This document shows, one piece after another, positions 7,702 to 16,414 of a stretch of 64,000 nt of DNA. The DNA lies in the NCBI RefSeq assembly GCF_019966535.1, contig NZ_JAIMID010000012.1:113558-177557 (forward strand). Direction: 5' to 3'. This DNA comes from Mesobacterium pallidum. GTDB taxonomy: Bacteria > Pseudomonadota > Alphaproteobacteria > Rhodobacterales > Rhodobacteraceae. The notes below the pieces were generated by a model that did no database searches, was not told the origin of the DNA, and saw only the letters and a list, made by a program, of their open reading frames with translations. Numbering within the stretch: position 1 is the first letter of the stretch; every line of letters starts with the position of its first letter. The position numbers and the translations under genes are program-made.

Positions 7702-9669
7702 ATGGCACAGGAAACACAGGAAGCGCCGGCGCAACCGACCGGTATGGGCACCCTGCCCGCGTTTGTTCGCTGGTCGCTCGTCGTCTCGGCGCTGCTTTTG
7801 ACCGCGGCGTCGGTCAACCATCTGTTCAATCTGGGCTTCTTCATGAACGTCCGGTTGCTTGAAATTCACTACCTCTACGTGATGCTTCTGCTGACGCTGC
7901 CACTGGTGTTCCTTGTCTTTCCCTGTTCAAAGTCAGATCCTTACGGATCGACGCGATGGTGGGATTACTTTCTGGCCCTGCTGGCCCTGATCACCTGCGC
8001 CTTCTTTGCCTACTACGGGCGCAGCGTGGTGAACAAAGGGTGGGATTTCGCCGCTCCTCTTAATGCCGTGATCGCCAGCTTCGCCTTCTGGTTCCTGCTG
8101 CTCGTGGCCGCGCGCCGCACCGGCGGCTGGACGCTGTTCGCGGTAATCCTGGTATTTTCCATCTACCCCATGATCGCCAACTATGCGCCCGGCCCGATCC
8201 AGGGCTTCCAGCGCTCGCCCGTCGAAACGGCGATCTTCCACGCGATGAGCGGCGAAAGTGTGCTGGGCATACCGATGCGCAGCTTTGTCAATCTTGTCGT
8301 GGGGTTCATGATCTTCGGCGTTGCGATGCAACATACCGGCGCAGGTCCGTTTTTTATCGACATCGCCTTTGCCGCGCTCGGAAATGTCCGGGGCGGGCCG
8401 GCCAAGGTAGGAGTTCTGACCAGCGGGCTGACCGGTTCGATGAGCGGCAGCGTGATCACCAATGTGCTGACGACCGGATCAATTACCATTCCAGCGATGA
8501 AAAAGGTGGGGTTCAGGCCCACTTATGCGGCGGGGATCGAAGCGGCGGCGTCGACGGGGGCGGTGCTGATGCCCCCTATCATGGGCGCCACGGCCTTTGT
8601 CATGGCGACATTCCTGGCGACCGACTACACCAACATCGTTGTGGCGGCGGTGCTTCCTTCGCTGTTCTACTTTTTCGGCCTGTTCGCACAAATCGACGCA
8701 TACTCGGCGCGCAACGGACTGAAAGGCGTTCCGCGCGCCGACCTTCCCAGGATCGGCAAGGTGCTGCGCGAAGGCTGGTACTTTCTCGCCGTCTTCGGGC
8801 TGCTGATCTGGATGTTGCTCTACCTCAAGCGCGAGGCGATCGCTCCATTCTATGCGACCGCGCTGCTTCTTGTCCTGAACCAGCTGCTCTCAAAATCACG
8901 CTGGGGGCGAAAGGAGCTGATGAATTTTCTGATCGCCACGGGACAGTTGTTCGTCGAACTTGTTGCCATTCTTGCGGCGGTCGGGCTGATCGTCGGCGGA
9001 CTGGCGGTGACCGGGATGTCCGGGACGATCTCGAACGATCTGCTGTTCATCGCGGGCGGCAACATCTTTCTGCTTCTGCTGCTGGGGGCTTTGACCAGTT
9101 TCATTCTTGGAATGGGCATGACCGTGACCGCCGCCTATGTGATTCTGGCGGTGTCGCTGGCACCCGCCCTGGTCGCCGGCGGGCTCGATCCGATCGGCGT
9201 CCATTTATTTATCCTTTACTGGAGCATGCTGAGCTATATCACCCCCCCCGTCGCGCTCGCGGCTTTCGCCGCGGCGGCCATCGCCCAGGCCAAACCCTTT
9301 GCGACGGCCTTCGAAGCGATGAAGCTTGGAAGCATCGTCTATATAATTCCCTTCTTCTTCGTCCTTGATCCGGCGTTCATCCTGCAAGCCGGTCCACTCG
9401 AAAGCCTGCTTACGGTTCTGCGCGCCGGTCTCGGCATTCTGCTGATCTGCGCCGGTATTCAGGGGTATCTGTTTGGCGTCGGGCGGATCGAAACCGGACT
9501 GCCAGGAACAATCGCCCGCGTCCTTCTTGGTATTGCCGGTCTGGCCTTCGCCTTTCCCTCGAACGCGGGTCTGGCGGTTCCGATCCTCGGCGCGGTGGGC
9601 GCAGGTGCCGCTATGGCGGCAGTGGCTGTCGCTTTGGTGATGGTCTCGGCCAAGCAGGAGACAGCGTAA
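7702..9669 (+). CDS. TRAP transporter fused 4TM/12TM permease
   Basis: An integral membrane protein of 655 residues with about 16 hydrophobic segments. The first four correspond to a DctQ-like small subunit and the rest to the DctM-like permease (TSGLTGSMSGSVITNVLTTG and EAAASTGAVLMPPIMGA are DctM hallmarks). Such fusions normally partner with TAXI binding proteins, matching the gene before it. Uptake is secondary, driven by an ion gradient. I prefer ATG 7702; an in-frame ATG at 7633 overlaps the previous stop as TGATG but adds 23 unlikely residues and crosses a GGCGCC...GGCGCC hairpin. Confidence 0.92.
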   Translation: MAQETQEAPAQPTGMGTLPAFVRWSLVVSALLLTAASVNHLFNLGFFMNVRLLEIHYLYVMLLLTLPLVFLVFPCSKSDPYGSTRWWDYFLALLALITCAFFAYYGRSVVNKGWDFAAPLNAVIASFAFWFLLLVAARRTGGWTLFAVILVFSIYPMIANYAPGPIQGFQRSPVETAIFHAMSGESVLGIPMRSFVNLVVGFMIFGVAMQHTGAGPFFIDIAFAALGNVRGGPAKVGVLTSGLTGSMSGSVITNVLTTGSITIPAMKKVGFRPTYAAGIEAAASTGAVLMPPIMGATAFVMATFLATDYTNIVVAAVLPSLFYFFGLFAQIDAYSARNGLKGVPRADLPRIGKVLREGWYFLAVFGLLIWMLLYLKREAIAPFYATALLLVLNQLLSKSRWGRKELMNFLIATGQLFVELVAILAAVGLIVGGLAVTGMSGTISNDLLFIAGGNIFLLLLLGALTSFILGMGMTVTAAYVILAVSLAPALVAGGLDPIGVHLFILYWSMLSYITPPVALAAFAAAAIAQAKPFATAFEAMKLGSIVYIIPFFFVLDPAFILQAGPLESLLTVLRAGLGILLICAGIQGYLFGVGRIETGLPGTIARVLLGIAGLAFAFPSNAGLAVPILGAVGAGAAMAAVAVALVMVSAKQETA

Positions 9670-9670
9670 T

Positions 9671-10084
9671 ATGAGCGCACAAGACGGCAGACCGGACATC
9701 CCCGCCCCGTTCAACGCATTGCTCGGCGTGCGCTTCGTCTCGTGGTCCGATGGCAAAGCCGAGCTGCGGTTGGCCATCGGACGCGATCACCTGAACGGCG
9801 CTTTTTCGGTGCATGGCGGTGTCTACGCGACCATGCTGGACAACGCGGTCACCTTTTGCGCGGCCTACGCGGGGGATGGCCGCCCAGGTCATCGCTGCCT
9901 TACGCTTTCGCTTACCACCAGTTTCGTCGCCCCGGCGACCGAAGGAGACACGCTGACGGCCCGCGCGCGCATTGTCGGGGGCGGACGCAAACTGGTTTTT
10001 GTACAGGGCGAGATCTTCAATCAGGACGGGCACCATCTGGCCCATGGCGATGCCGTGATCAAGCGGCTCGCACCACCGTCGTGA
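9671..10084 (+). CDS. PaaI-type hot-dog acyl-CoA thioesterase
   Basis: A 137-residue single hot-dog protein. The FSVHGGVYATMLDNA helix near 47-61 carries the HGG motif typical of PaaI/YdiI thioesterases, followed by TLSLTTSFVAPATEGDTL. It probably hydrolyses stalled or toxic acyl-CoA to free CoA, a common safety valve in aromatic and acyl-CoA pathways. It starts two bases after the permease stop, so it belongs to the same operon. Its preferred thioester is unknown. Confidence 0.87.
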   Translation: MSAQDGRPDIPAPFNALLGVRFVSWSDGKAELRLAIGRDHLNGAFSVHGGVYATMLDNAVTFCAAYAGDGRPGHRCLTLSLTTSFVAPATEGDTLTARARIVGGGRKLVFVQGEIFNQDGHHLAHGDAVIKRLAPPS

Positions 10085-10144
10085 CCACCTGAGTGAACCG
10101 ATGGTGAGCGAGACCAAACAAACGAAGGACAAAAGGAGACAGAA

Positions 10145-10921
10145 ATGATCAACCCGATGGCATTGGACAATCAAGTGGTTATCGTCACAGGCGCCGGACA
10201 GGGTATCGGCCGCGGTGTGGCGGCGCTGTCGGCAGAGCTGGGCGCCAAGGTCGTGGTGAACGATCTGAACGAGGACGGCGTCAAGGAAACCGCCGAACAG
10301 ATCGGTGGCAATGCCCGCGCCATCGTGGGGAATGTGGCCGACCCGGACTTTCCCGGGAAGCTCGTGAAATTCGCCTTCGACGAATTCGGCGACATCAACG
10401 GGCTTGTGAACAACGCCGGGATCGTGCGCGCCGCGATGATCCACAAGATGGACCGGGCCACCTGGCAACAGGTCATCGACGTGAACCTCACCGGTGTCTT
10501 CGCCTGCCTTCAGGCCGTGGGGACCTATTACAAGGACCGGGTCGAAAAAGACCCCGAAAGCGCCGCGCGCCGTGCCATCGTGAATATCTCATCCGATGCC
10601 GGGCGTCGCGGCACCATCGGTCAGATCAATTATGGCGCGGCAAAATCCGGGGTTCTGGGCCTGACAATGAGCGCCGCGCGTGAATGGGGCCGTTACCGCA
10701 TCAACGTCAATTCAGTCTGTTTCGGAATGGTCGAGACACCAATGACTGAGACCATCCGCTCTGAAAAATTCGCCGACAGGTATATGGCGCAGATTCCGAT
10801 GGGACGGATGAGCACCCCTGAAGAAGTCGCGCAGCCCGTCTGTTTCCTGTTGTCCAACGCGGCATCCTATATCACCGGCCAGCACCTGAGCGTGAACGGT
10901 GGCTTCCACATCGGGTTCTGA
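10145..10921 (+). CDS. SDR-family 3-hydroxyacyl-CoA dehydrogenase / oxidoreductase
   Basis: A 258-residue classical short-chain dehydrogenase. It has TGAGQGIGRG for NAD(P) binding near 18-27, NNAG at about 90, and the Ser-Tyr-Lys site with SSDAGRRGTIGQINYGAAKSG near 146-166. The C-terminal GQHLSVNGGFHIGF is typical of FabG-like SDRs. ATG with AAAGGAGA upstream. Between hydratase-type and thiolase-type genes, it most likely oxidises a 3-hydroxyacyl-CoA. The extra residues DRVEKDPESAARRA before the catalytic Ser resemble the hydroxysteroid/17beta-HSD4-like branch, but that is only suggestive. Confidence 0.87.
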   Translation: MINPMALDNQVVIVTGAGQGIGRGVAALSAELGAKVVVNDLNEDGVKETAEQIGGNARAIVGNVADPDFPGKLVKFAFDEFGDINGLVNNAGIVRAAMIHKMDRATWQQVIDVNLTGVFACLQAVGTYYKDRVEKDPESAARRAIVNISSDAGRRGTIGQINYGAAKSGVLGLTMSAAREWGRYRINVNSVCFGMVETPMTETIRSEKFADRYMAQIPMGRMSTPEEVAQPVCFLLSNAASYITGQHLSVNGGFHIGF

Positions 10922-10922
10922 G

Positions 10923-11318
10923 ATGGCCGGCATTGGACAAGGCCCAGGGCCGGACGCCGTCTTCGCCGCGAAGCTGGCCGAGGGCGTCTTCGAGATTCAG
11001 AAATGTGGCGGCTGCGGCACCCATGTATTCCATCCGCGCGTGATCTGTCCGGCCTGCGGCAGCGCGGATCTGGGATGGTTCGCGCCAACCGGGAGGGGCA
11101 CCGTCTATGCGCGAACGGTCGTGCGCCGAAAACCGGAACGAGGCGGCGATTACAACGTGGTTCTGGTGGACCTGGAGGAAGGGGTACGAATGATGTCGCG
11201 CATCGACGGTATCGCGCATGACCAGATTGTCGCCGGGCTGAAAGTAACCGCGTCGATCGGCGAAGGCGCCGAAGGTGACCCCGCCGTGGTTTTCCGGCCA
11301 GAAGGAGAAGCAAATTGA
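10923..11318 (+). CDS. DUF35 zinc-ribbon/OB-fold acyl-CoA-binding protein
   Basis: A 131-residue protein with a rubredoxin-like zinc ribbon (Cys at about 28, 31, 42 and 45, as CGGC and CPAC) followed by an OB fold (GRGTVYARTVVRRKPE ... VVLVDLEEGVRMMSRIDG). DUF35 proteins partner with thiolase-fold enzymes, for example ChsH2 with the aldolase Ltp2 or the HMG-CoA synthase/thiolase complex of archaea. The start lies one base after the SDR stop, and the stop overlaps the TTG start of the thiolase-like gene, which strongly supports a complex with that protein. A paralogous pair occurs at 29547-31079. Confidence 0.88.
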   Translation: MAGIGQGPGPDAVFAAKLAEGVFEIQKCGGCGTHVFHPRVICPACGSADLGWFAPTGRGTVYARTVVRRKPERGGDYNVVLVDLEEGVRMMSRIDGIAHDQIVAGLKVTASIGEGAEGDPAVVFRPEGEAN

Positions 11319-12460
11319 GTTTACGGGGAAAAGCCGCCATCGTCGGTGCAGCGCTGGCAGGCTGCGGCGAGGCCCATGGCAAAAGCTCGATGGAGATCAC
11401 AATCGAGGGGGTGCACGGCGCGCTTGCCGATGCGGGGATCGCACTTGGCGAGGTCGATGCCGTTGCCACCTGCCAGCCGCTGGATATGCTGTCGGGTCTT
11501 ACACTGGCGCAGGAATTGGGCTTGAACCCCAGGTTCACGATGAACAACCGCATGGGCGGCTCGTCGTTCCTGTCGCACACGCTCTGGGCCGCGATGCTGC
11601 TCGAATTGCGGCTCGCTGATACCGTGTTGATCTGCTACGGATCGAACCAGCGCACCGCCTCGGGCAAGCTGATGACTGCGCTTGGCCTGCCGACCTACGA
11701 GGCCCCCTACCGACCGTTGTTCCCGCTGTCGTCCTATGCGCTGGCCACAGACCGTCACATGACGCAATTCGGCACAACGCGCGAACAGCTGGCCGACGTG
11801 GCGGTGGCGGCCCGGGCCTGGGCCCAAAAGAACCCCGACGCTTTCATGCGCGATCCTCTGACGCGCGAGGATGTCATCGCCTCGCGGCCGGTTTCCGACC
11901 CTCTGCGGGTGCGCGACTGCTGCCTTGTGACCGATGGCGGTGGCGCGATTGTGATGCGCCGGGCCGAGACGGCCAAGGATCACCCCAGACCTCCGGTGTA
12001 TTTGCTGGGCGGCGGCGAGGGCACGACGCACCGCGACATCTCCGAAATGGCGGACCTGACCGTGACCGGCGCTGCGCAATCAGGGCGAACGGCCATGGAC
12101 ATGGCGGGTGTCAAACCCGCGGACATCGACGTGGTCCAGCTCTACGACGCGTTCACCATCAATGTGATCCTTTTTCTAGAAGATCTGGGCTTTTGCAAGA
12201 AAGGCGAAGGCGGTGCGTTTGTGGCGAACGGCGGCATCGCGCCTGGCGGCCACCTGCCGGTCAATACCAATGGTGGCGGCCTGTCATGCGTGCATCCCGG
12301 GATGTACGGCATCTTCACGCTGGTCGAGGCGGTGCGGCAACTGCGCGGCGATGCTGGCGATCGCCAGATCGGCAGTGCCGAACTGGCCCTGGCCCACGGC
12401 AACGGCGGTGTCCTGTCCAGCCAGGTGACGAATATCCTGGGCACCGAAGCCACCCTCTGA
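11315..12460 (+). CDS. Thiolase-fold protein (SCP-x/Ltp2-like, possible retro-aldolase)
   Basis: A 381-residue thiolase-superfamily protein of the lipid-transfer/SCP-x group. Motifs seen: YDAFT at 277-281, GGLSCVHPGMYG at about 321-332 and HGNGG at 361-365. The N-terminal nucleophile region that reads VCGSG in true thiolases is NRMGGSSF at about 78-85, with no cysteine. This resembles the aldolase branch (Ltp2), which keeps the Tyr of YDxFT. It begins with TTG (GAAGGAG upstream) overlapping the DUF35 stop. It probably cleaves a C-C bond in a CoA intermediate together with that partner; thiolysis is less likely. Confidence 0.85.
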   Translation: MSLRGKAAIVGAALAGCGEAHGKSSMEITIEGVHGALADAGIALGEVDAVATCQPLDMLSGLTLAQELGLNPRFTMNNRMGGSSFLSHTLWAAMLLELRLADTVLICYGSNQRTASGKLMTALGLPTYEAPYRPLFPLSSYALATDRHMTQFGTTREQLADVAVAARAWAQKNPDAFMRDPLTREDVIASRPVSDPLRVRDCCLVTDGGGAIVMRRAETAKDHPRPPVYLLGGGEGTTHRDISEMADLTVTGAAQSGRTAMDMAGVKPADIDVVQLYDAFTINVILFLEDLGFCKKGEGGAFVANGGIAPGGHLPVNTNGGGLSCVHPGMYGIFTLVEAVRQLRGDAGDRQIGSAELALAHGNGGVLSSQVTNILGTEATL

Positions 12461-12480
12461 ACAGACGAAGGAAGCAATGA

Positions 12481-12506
12481 AGCGGCCCTTCTTGCGAAGG
12501 GCCGCT
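12481..12506. terminator. Bidirectional stem-loop between convergent operons
   Basis: A perfect 10-bp stem, AGCGGCCCTT / AAGGGCCGCT, with a six-base loop. It lies between the thiolase-like stop at 12460 (+) and the DctP stop at 12529 (-). The T-run after the stem is weak on both sides, but the position fits a shared terminator. Confidence 0.7.
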
Positions 12507-12528
12507 GTGTATTCAGGCCTGAAACGGC

Positions 12529-13662
12529 TCAGTTCGGGTAGGTTGCGAAGTCGATCTTGGAATAAATCTCCTGACGCAGAAGGTCTGCATAAGGCTGATG
12601 ATTGTCCCGGATCGGTTGCAGCGGCTCAACCAGACCGTGCCATTTCTCGATCAGCTCGCGATAGGTTGCGATCAGCGGTTCCGGATCTTCGATGCCGCGT
12701 TCCTCGCGCGAGATGCGGGCGATCTCTTCAAGATCGGCGGTGCGGAAATCAATGAGATCCTGAAGAAACTCAGGCGACGGCTGGTGTACCTGCAGGCCAA
12801 GCCCACCCGCCTCTTTCAGCACGTCGAGATCGTCGGTTTCGTAGTACACCTCGGTCTGCGCCACGGCCTCGGGTATGTTCTTGACGAATTGCTCGCGTTG
12901 CTCCGGCGAAAGTGAGATCCAGAATTTCGGGCCGGCGGCAAAGATCGAACCGGAATGATAGGTGCCCAACGGCAACTCCGTCAGGTGCTTGGCAACCTCG
13001 ATCAGACTGTGCCCCTTGAGCGCACCGACCGGCTGCACCGCAGCGGTGACGACACCGTGGCTCATCGTGTCGTACATCTCGCTCGACGGCACGTTTACCG
13101 GCTCTGCCCCAAGGCGTGTCGCCCAGCGGTCCCAGACCGACCCGCCCGTGCGCAGCTTGACCCCTTGCATATCGCTGATTTCGACGATCGGCTTGGTGGT
13201 CAGCAATACATAAGGCGCAGTGCTGATCCCGCTCAGCGCCACCATGCCGTTCTTTGCGAACTCGTCCTTGCACGGCTGGCAGTGCAGCATCACGAATTCG
13301 CTGGTCGCGCCGGCCATGGCATAGTGGTCCTCGCCCAAAAGAGCGAGATCGGCGACGAGCTGCGCATAGGGCATTTCCGACCTGAAATAGGTCAACGCCA
13401 GCAGACCTACATCGGCGACGCCGTCGCGCAGGCCGGACAGTGTTGGCTTGGGGCCAAGCAAGGCGCCGCCGGCAAACAGCTTGAAGTCGAAGGCATCCGG
13501 AAATTCAGATTCGGTCATTTCGGCAAAGGCGGCATGGCCACGCGATGTCGCGTGATTGGGTGACGTCCAGTTGGATATAGTCACCCGCTTTTCGGCCAGG
13601 GCCGGTGTCGCCGCTAGAACGGTCGTCGCCGCCAGCGCGGCAAACGCATTGGTCAGTTTCAT
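12529..13662 (-). CDS. TRAP transporter solute-binding protein, DctP family
   Basis: A 377-residue periplasmic protein with a signal peptide (about 1-23, ending in ATPALA). It has the DctP fold, including KFWISLSPEQREQF and the region MYDTMSHGVVTAAVQPVGALKGHSL. It recruits a carboxylate for the DctQM permease encoded upstream on the same strand. It is last in the Q-M-P order and follows a 66-bp gap containing a GC-rich hairpin, so its mRNA level may differ from that of the permease. The ligand cannot be predicted; adjacent ACAD and hydratase genes suggest a hydrophobic carboxylate. Confidence 0.9.
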   Translation of the reverse strand: MKLTNAFAALAATTVLAATPALAEKRVTISNWTSPNHATSRGHAAFAEMTESEFPDAFDFKLFAGGALLGPKPTLSGLRDGVADVGLLALTYFRSEMPYAQLVADLALLGEDHYAMAGATSEFVMLHCQPCKDEFAKNGMVALSGISTAPYVLLTTKPIVEISDMQGVKLRTGGSVWDRWATRLGAEPVNVPSSEMYDTMSHGVVTAAVQPVGALKGHSLIEVAKHLTELPLGTYHSGSIFAAGPKFWISLSPEQREQFVKNIPEAVAQTEVYYETDDLDVLKEAGGLGLQVHQPSPEFLQDLIDFRTADLEEIARISREERGIEDPEPLIATYRELIEKWHGLVEPLQPIRDNHQPYADLLRQEIYSKIDFATYPN

Positions 13663-13685
13663 GTGGTCTCCTCCTCTTTTTCAAG

Positions 13686-13705
13686 ACCCCGCTATTGCGC
13701 GGGGT
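13686..13705 (-). other. Hairpin between dctM-like and dctP-like genes
   Basis: A 7-bp GC-rich stem (ACCCCGC / GCGGGGT, loop of six) in the short gap after the permease and before the binding protein. There is no T-run, so it is more likely an mRNA stability or processing element that lets the binding protein accumulate separately than a full terminator. Confidence 0.4.
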
Positions 13706-13728
13706 TCGTCACGGCCGGGATGGCCAAA

Positions 13729-15036
13729 TCAGTTGCCGAGCTCTGGCAGGAACATGATCAGTTCGGGAAAGGCGACCATGATGATCAGGACCACCACATC
13801 CGCAGCCAAAAACCACAAAACACCCTTGAAAATCAGTGAAATCGGGACCGCATCACCGACGATGCCCTTGATCACGAACACGTTCAGCCCCACCGGTGGG
13901 GTGATCAGAGCCATCTCGACCAGCTTGGTTGCAAGCACGCCCAGCCAGATCAGGCTGATATGGTTCGCCTCGTAGATCGGCAGAAGGATCGGCAGCGTCA
14001 GCAGCAGGATGCCCAGCGGATCGAGGATCATGCCCAGCAGACAAAAGATCACGGCCGTGCCGAAAACCAGCATCACATAGCTGGCCCCCATATCAATCAC
14101 CAGGTCGGTCATCGCTTCGGGGATACCGCTGATCGCCAGAAACCTCGAAAACAGGTTGGCACCGACCGCGATGATGAAGATCGCCGCAGTCATTTTTGCA
14201 GTGTCCATCAGCGCGATCCTGGAAACTTTCCAGTTCAGGGTGCCGCGCGCCGCCGCAATCACGAAGGACAACGCCGCCCCGACAGCCCCGGCCTGCGTGG
14301 GTGTGAATATCCCGGTGAACAGACCGCCGAAAACGCCCACCACCAGCAAGATCACGGGCCATGTCTCGCTCAGGGCCTCCAGCCGTTCGGACCATGTCGC
14401 GCTTTCGTCGAGCGACGGCGCGAGCGCGGGATTGATCCACACACGAACGATGATCACGGCCCAGTACCCCAGCATCGTCAGTACGCCCGGCACGATCGCG
14501 GCCAGAAACAGCTTGCTGATCGCGACCTCGGCAAAAATACCGTAGATGATCAGAAGGATGCTCGGCGGGATGAGCGACCCCATGGTGCCGGCTGCGGCAA
14601 CCACGGCGGTACTCAGCCCGGGATCGTAGTCGCGCTTCAGCATTTCCGGCACCGCGATCCGGCCCATTGCCGCGGCGCAGGCCAGGCTGGAGCCGGCCGC
14701 CGCCGAAAACAGCGCCGCGCCGCCCACGCTGGCGACCGCCAGCCCGCCCGGCAGGAATGACAGCCAGACCCGGGCGGCCTTGAAGATCCCGCGCGTGATG
14801 TCGGTCTGGTAACAGACGTATCCCATCAACAGGAACATCGGGATCGAACTGAGGGTCCAGTGCGCGGCAAAATCATAGGGCACCGCCGTCAGCAGGCCGA
14901 AAGCCGCGCCGCTTCCCAGCATCGCCCAGAACCCGAAGAAGGACACGATACCCAGCGCGACCGCGATCGGAACGCGCAGCAAGACCAGCAGGATGACAGA
15001 AACGATGCCGCAAAGGCCGATCTGGAAAAAGCTCAC
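13729..15036 (-). CDS. TRAP transporter large permease, DctM family
   Basis: A 435-residue inner-membrane protein with about 12 hydrophobic helices. It has the DctM signatures SAAAGSSLACAAAMGRIAVPEM, GTMGSLIPPSILLIIYGI and LILLPIYE-like helices near 340-370. It is the ion-coupled transport subunit acting with the DctQ protein encoded 10 bp upstream and the DctP protein downstream. Length and motif order are normal for the family. The substrate is unknown. Confidence 0.92.
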   Translation of the reverse strand: MSFFQIGLCGIVSVILLVLLRVPIAVALGIVSFFGFWAMLGSGAAFGLLTAVPYDFAAHWTLSSIPMFLLMGYVCYQTDITRGIFKAARVWLSFLPGGLAVASVGGAALFSAAAGSSLACAAAMGRIAVPEMLKRDYDPGLSTAVVAAAGTMGSLIPPSILLIIYGIFAEVAISKLFLAAIVPGVLTMLGYWAVIIVRVWINPALAPSLDESATWSERLEALSETWPVILLVVGVFGGLFTGIFTPTQAGAVGAALSFVIAAARGTLNWKVSRIALMDTAKMTAAIFIIAVGANLFSRFLAISGIPEAMTDLVIDMGASYVMLVFGTAVIFCLLGMILDPLGILLLTLPILLPIYEANHISLIWLGVLATKLVEMALITPPVGLNVFVIKGIVGDAVPISLIFKGVLWFLAADVVVLIIMVAFPELIMFLPELGN

Positions 15037-15046
15037 CGTTCCACTC

Positions 15047-15568
15047 CTATTCGTACATGTCGTGATTGGGGCCGGCCATGCCAGCGTCGGTGAAAGGCCT
15101 CTGGATCAGCTTGGCCAGCAAGAGCAGAACCATCAGCCCCGCACCAAGAGGCAGACAGAAGCGACCGGGCCAGACGGTCACCGCCGCCATGCCCATGGAT
15201 TGCTCGCCGATGAGGTATTTTTCGACGGCATCGATCCAGGTCTGCCAGGTGAGCAGCCCGTAGAACACCGCAGACAGCGCCAGAGCCAGCATGTCGAGAG
15301 CGGTCCTCGCCCCCGTCGGGAGCAGATCGTGGATCAGGTCGACCTTGATGTGCTCGTTGGTGTATTCGACGAAGGGAAGCGGCAGAAAGACCAGCCCGAC
15401 CATGTAATAATACGACACGTAATCCACCGTGCCCGGCAGGGGCTCGGCGATGAACTGGCTCAGGATGACATCGAGCGTGACGTGGACCATCATCAGGGCC
15501 GCCAGGGCAGTCGCAATATAGGTGATAATCCGCGACACCCTGCCAAGTCGTGCAATGACTGTTTCCAT
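15047..15568 (-). CDS. TRAP transporter small permease, DctQ family
   Basis: A 173-residue membrane protein with four predicted helices (IITYIATALAALMMVHVTL, YVSYYYMVGLVFLPLPF, TALDMLALALSAVFYGLLTW and CLPLGAGLMVLLLLAKLI). This is the DctQ layout. I chose the ATG at 15568, where GGGAAGAGA lies upstream; an in-frame ATG at 15613 overlaps the hydratase stop by ATGA and adds 15 charged residues. It stabilises the DctM permease and helps dock the binding protein. Confidence 0.85.
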   Translation of the reverse strand: METVIARLGRVSRIITYIATALAALMMVHVTLDVILSQFIAEPLPGTVDYVSYYYMVGLVFLPLPFVEYTNEHIKVDLIHDLLPTGARTALDMLALALSAVFYGLLTWQTWIDAVEKYLIGEQSMGMAAVTVWPGRFCLPLGAGLMVLLLLAKLIQRPFTDAGMAGPNHDMYE

Positions 15569-15609
15569 CACTATCTCTTCCCTGTCGTAAAAAGGGCCAA
15601 TCCGCTTGG

Positions 15610-16386
15610 TCATACGCCACGGAAAACCGGTTTTCTCTTGCTCAGAAAGGCGTCGATGCCTTCGGCGTGATCCGCGCTCTTGATGATTTGCCCCTGAATG
15701 ATGGCTTCTGTTTCAAGAAAGCTCTCCAGAGACGGTTGCATCGCGGCGCGCATCAGCCGCTTGGTACCGGCCAGGGCAAAGGTTGGCCCCGCGGCCAGGT
15801 CTGTCGCATAGTCCAGGGCCGCCCGGTCGAGGGCATCATCGGGATGAACCTGGCTTGCCAATCCCAGGCTCAGGGCTTCATCCGCCGGCACCATCCGCGC
15901 TGAGAAGGCAAGGTCCGTCGCACGTTGCCGACCGATCAGATTCTGAAGGAAAAACGCCGCGCCGCCATCGGGGGCCAGCCCGATCTTGCGAAAAACCTGA
16001 CCGAATCTTGCCGTCTCGGAGAGCAGGATAACGTCGCAGGCGAGCGCCATGCTCAGACCGATCCCGACCGCCGGACCGCGCACCGCGGCAACCACAGGCT
16101 TCTCGCAATTGAATATGGAAAGGATCATCTGGTGCGCCCTGTACAAGCGCGCCCGATCACCCCAGACATCGTCCTTGCCCATGGTCGAAATATCCGCACC
16201 CGCACAAAAAGCGCGGCCCTCGGCCCGCAGTAATACGGCGCGAATCCGCGGGTCAGTTTGGATATCGCGAAACGCGTCCAGGAGTTCGACGCGCATGTCG
16301 AGGGTCAGCGCATTCAGCTTGTCGGGCCGGTTCAACGACACGACGGCCAGACCTTCTGAGTGTTCCACAGTGATATCGCTTGTCAT
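15610..16386 (-). CDS. Enoyl-CoA hydratase/isomerase family protein
   Basis: A 258-residue crotonase-fold protein. It has LNRPDKLNALTLDMR near 18-32, the oxyanion-hole segments AEGRAFCAGADIS near 62-74 and AAVRGPAVGIGLSMALACD near 102-120, then ARFGQVFRKIGLAPDGG. The last motif has PDGG where hydratases often carry a second catalytic Glu, so isomerase or PaaG-like activity is as likely as hydration. The ATG at 16386 follows a GGGAGGGG site. It is the gene before dctQ, joining the TRAP transporter to beta-oxidation enzymes in one transcript. Confidence 0.88.
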   Translation of the reverse strand: MTSDITVEHSEGLAVVSLNRPDKLNALTLDMRVELLDAFRDIQTDPRIRAVLLRAEGRAFCAGADISTMGKDDVWGDRARLYRAHQMILSIFNCEKPVVAAVRGPAVGIGLSMALACDVILLSETARFGQVFRKIGLAPDGGAAFFLQNLIGRQRATDLAFSARMVPADEALSLGLASQVHPDDALDRAALDYATDLAAGPTFALAGTKRLMRAAMQPSLESFLETEAIIQGQIIKSADHAEGIDAFLSKRKPVFRGV

Positions 16387-16414
16387 GACCACCCCTCCCT
16401 TTGGCGAAGATTCG

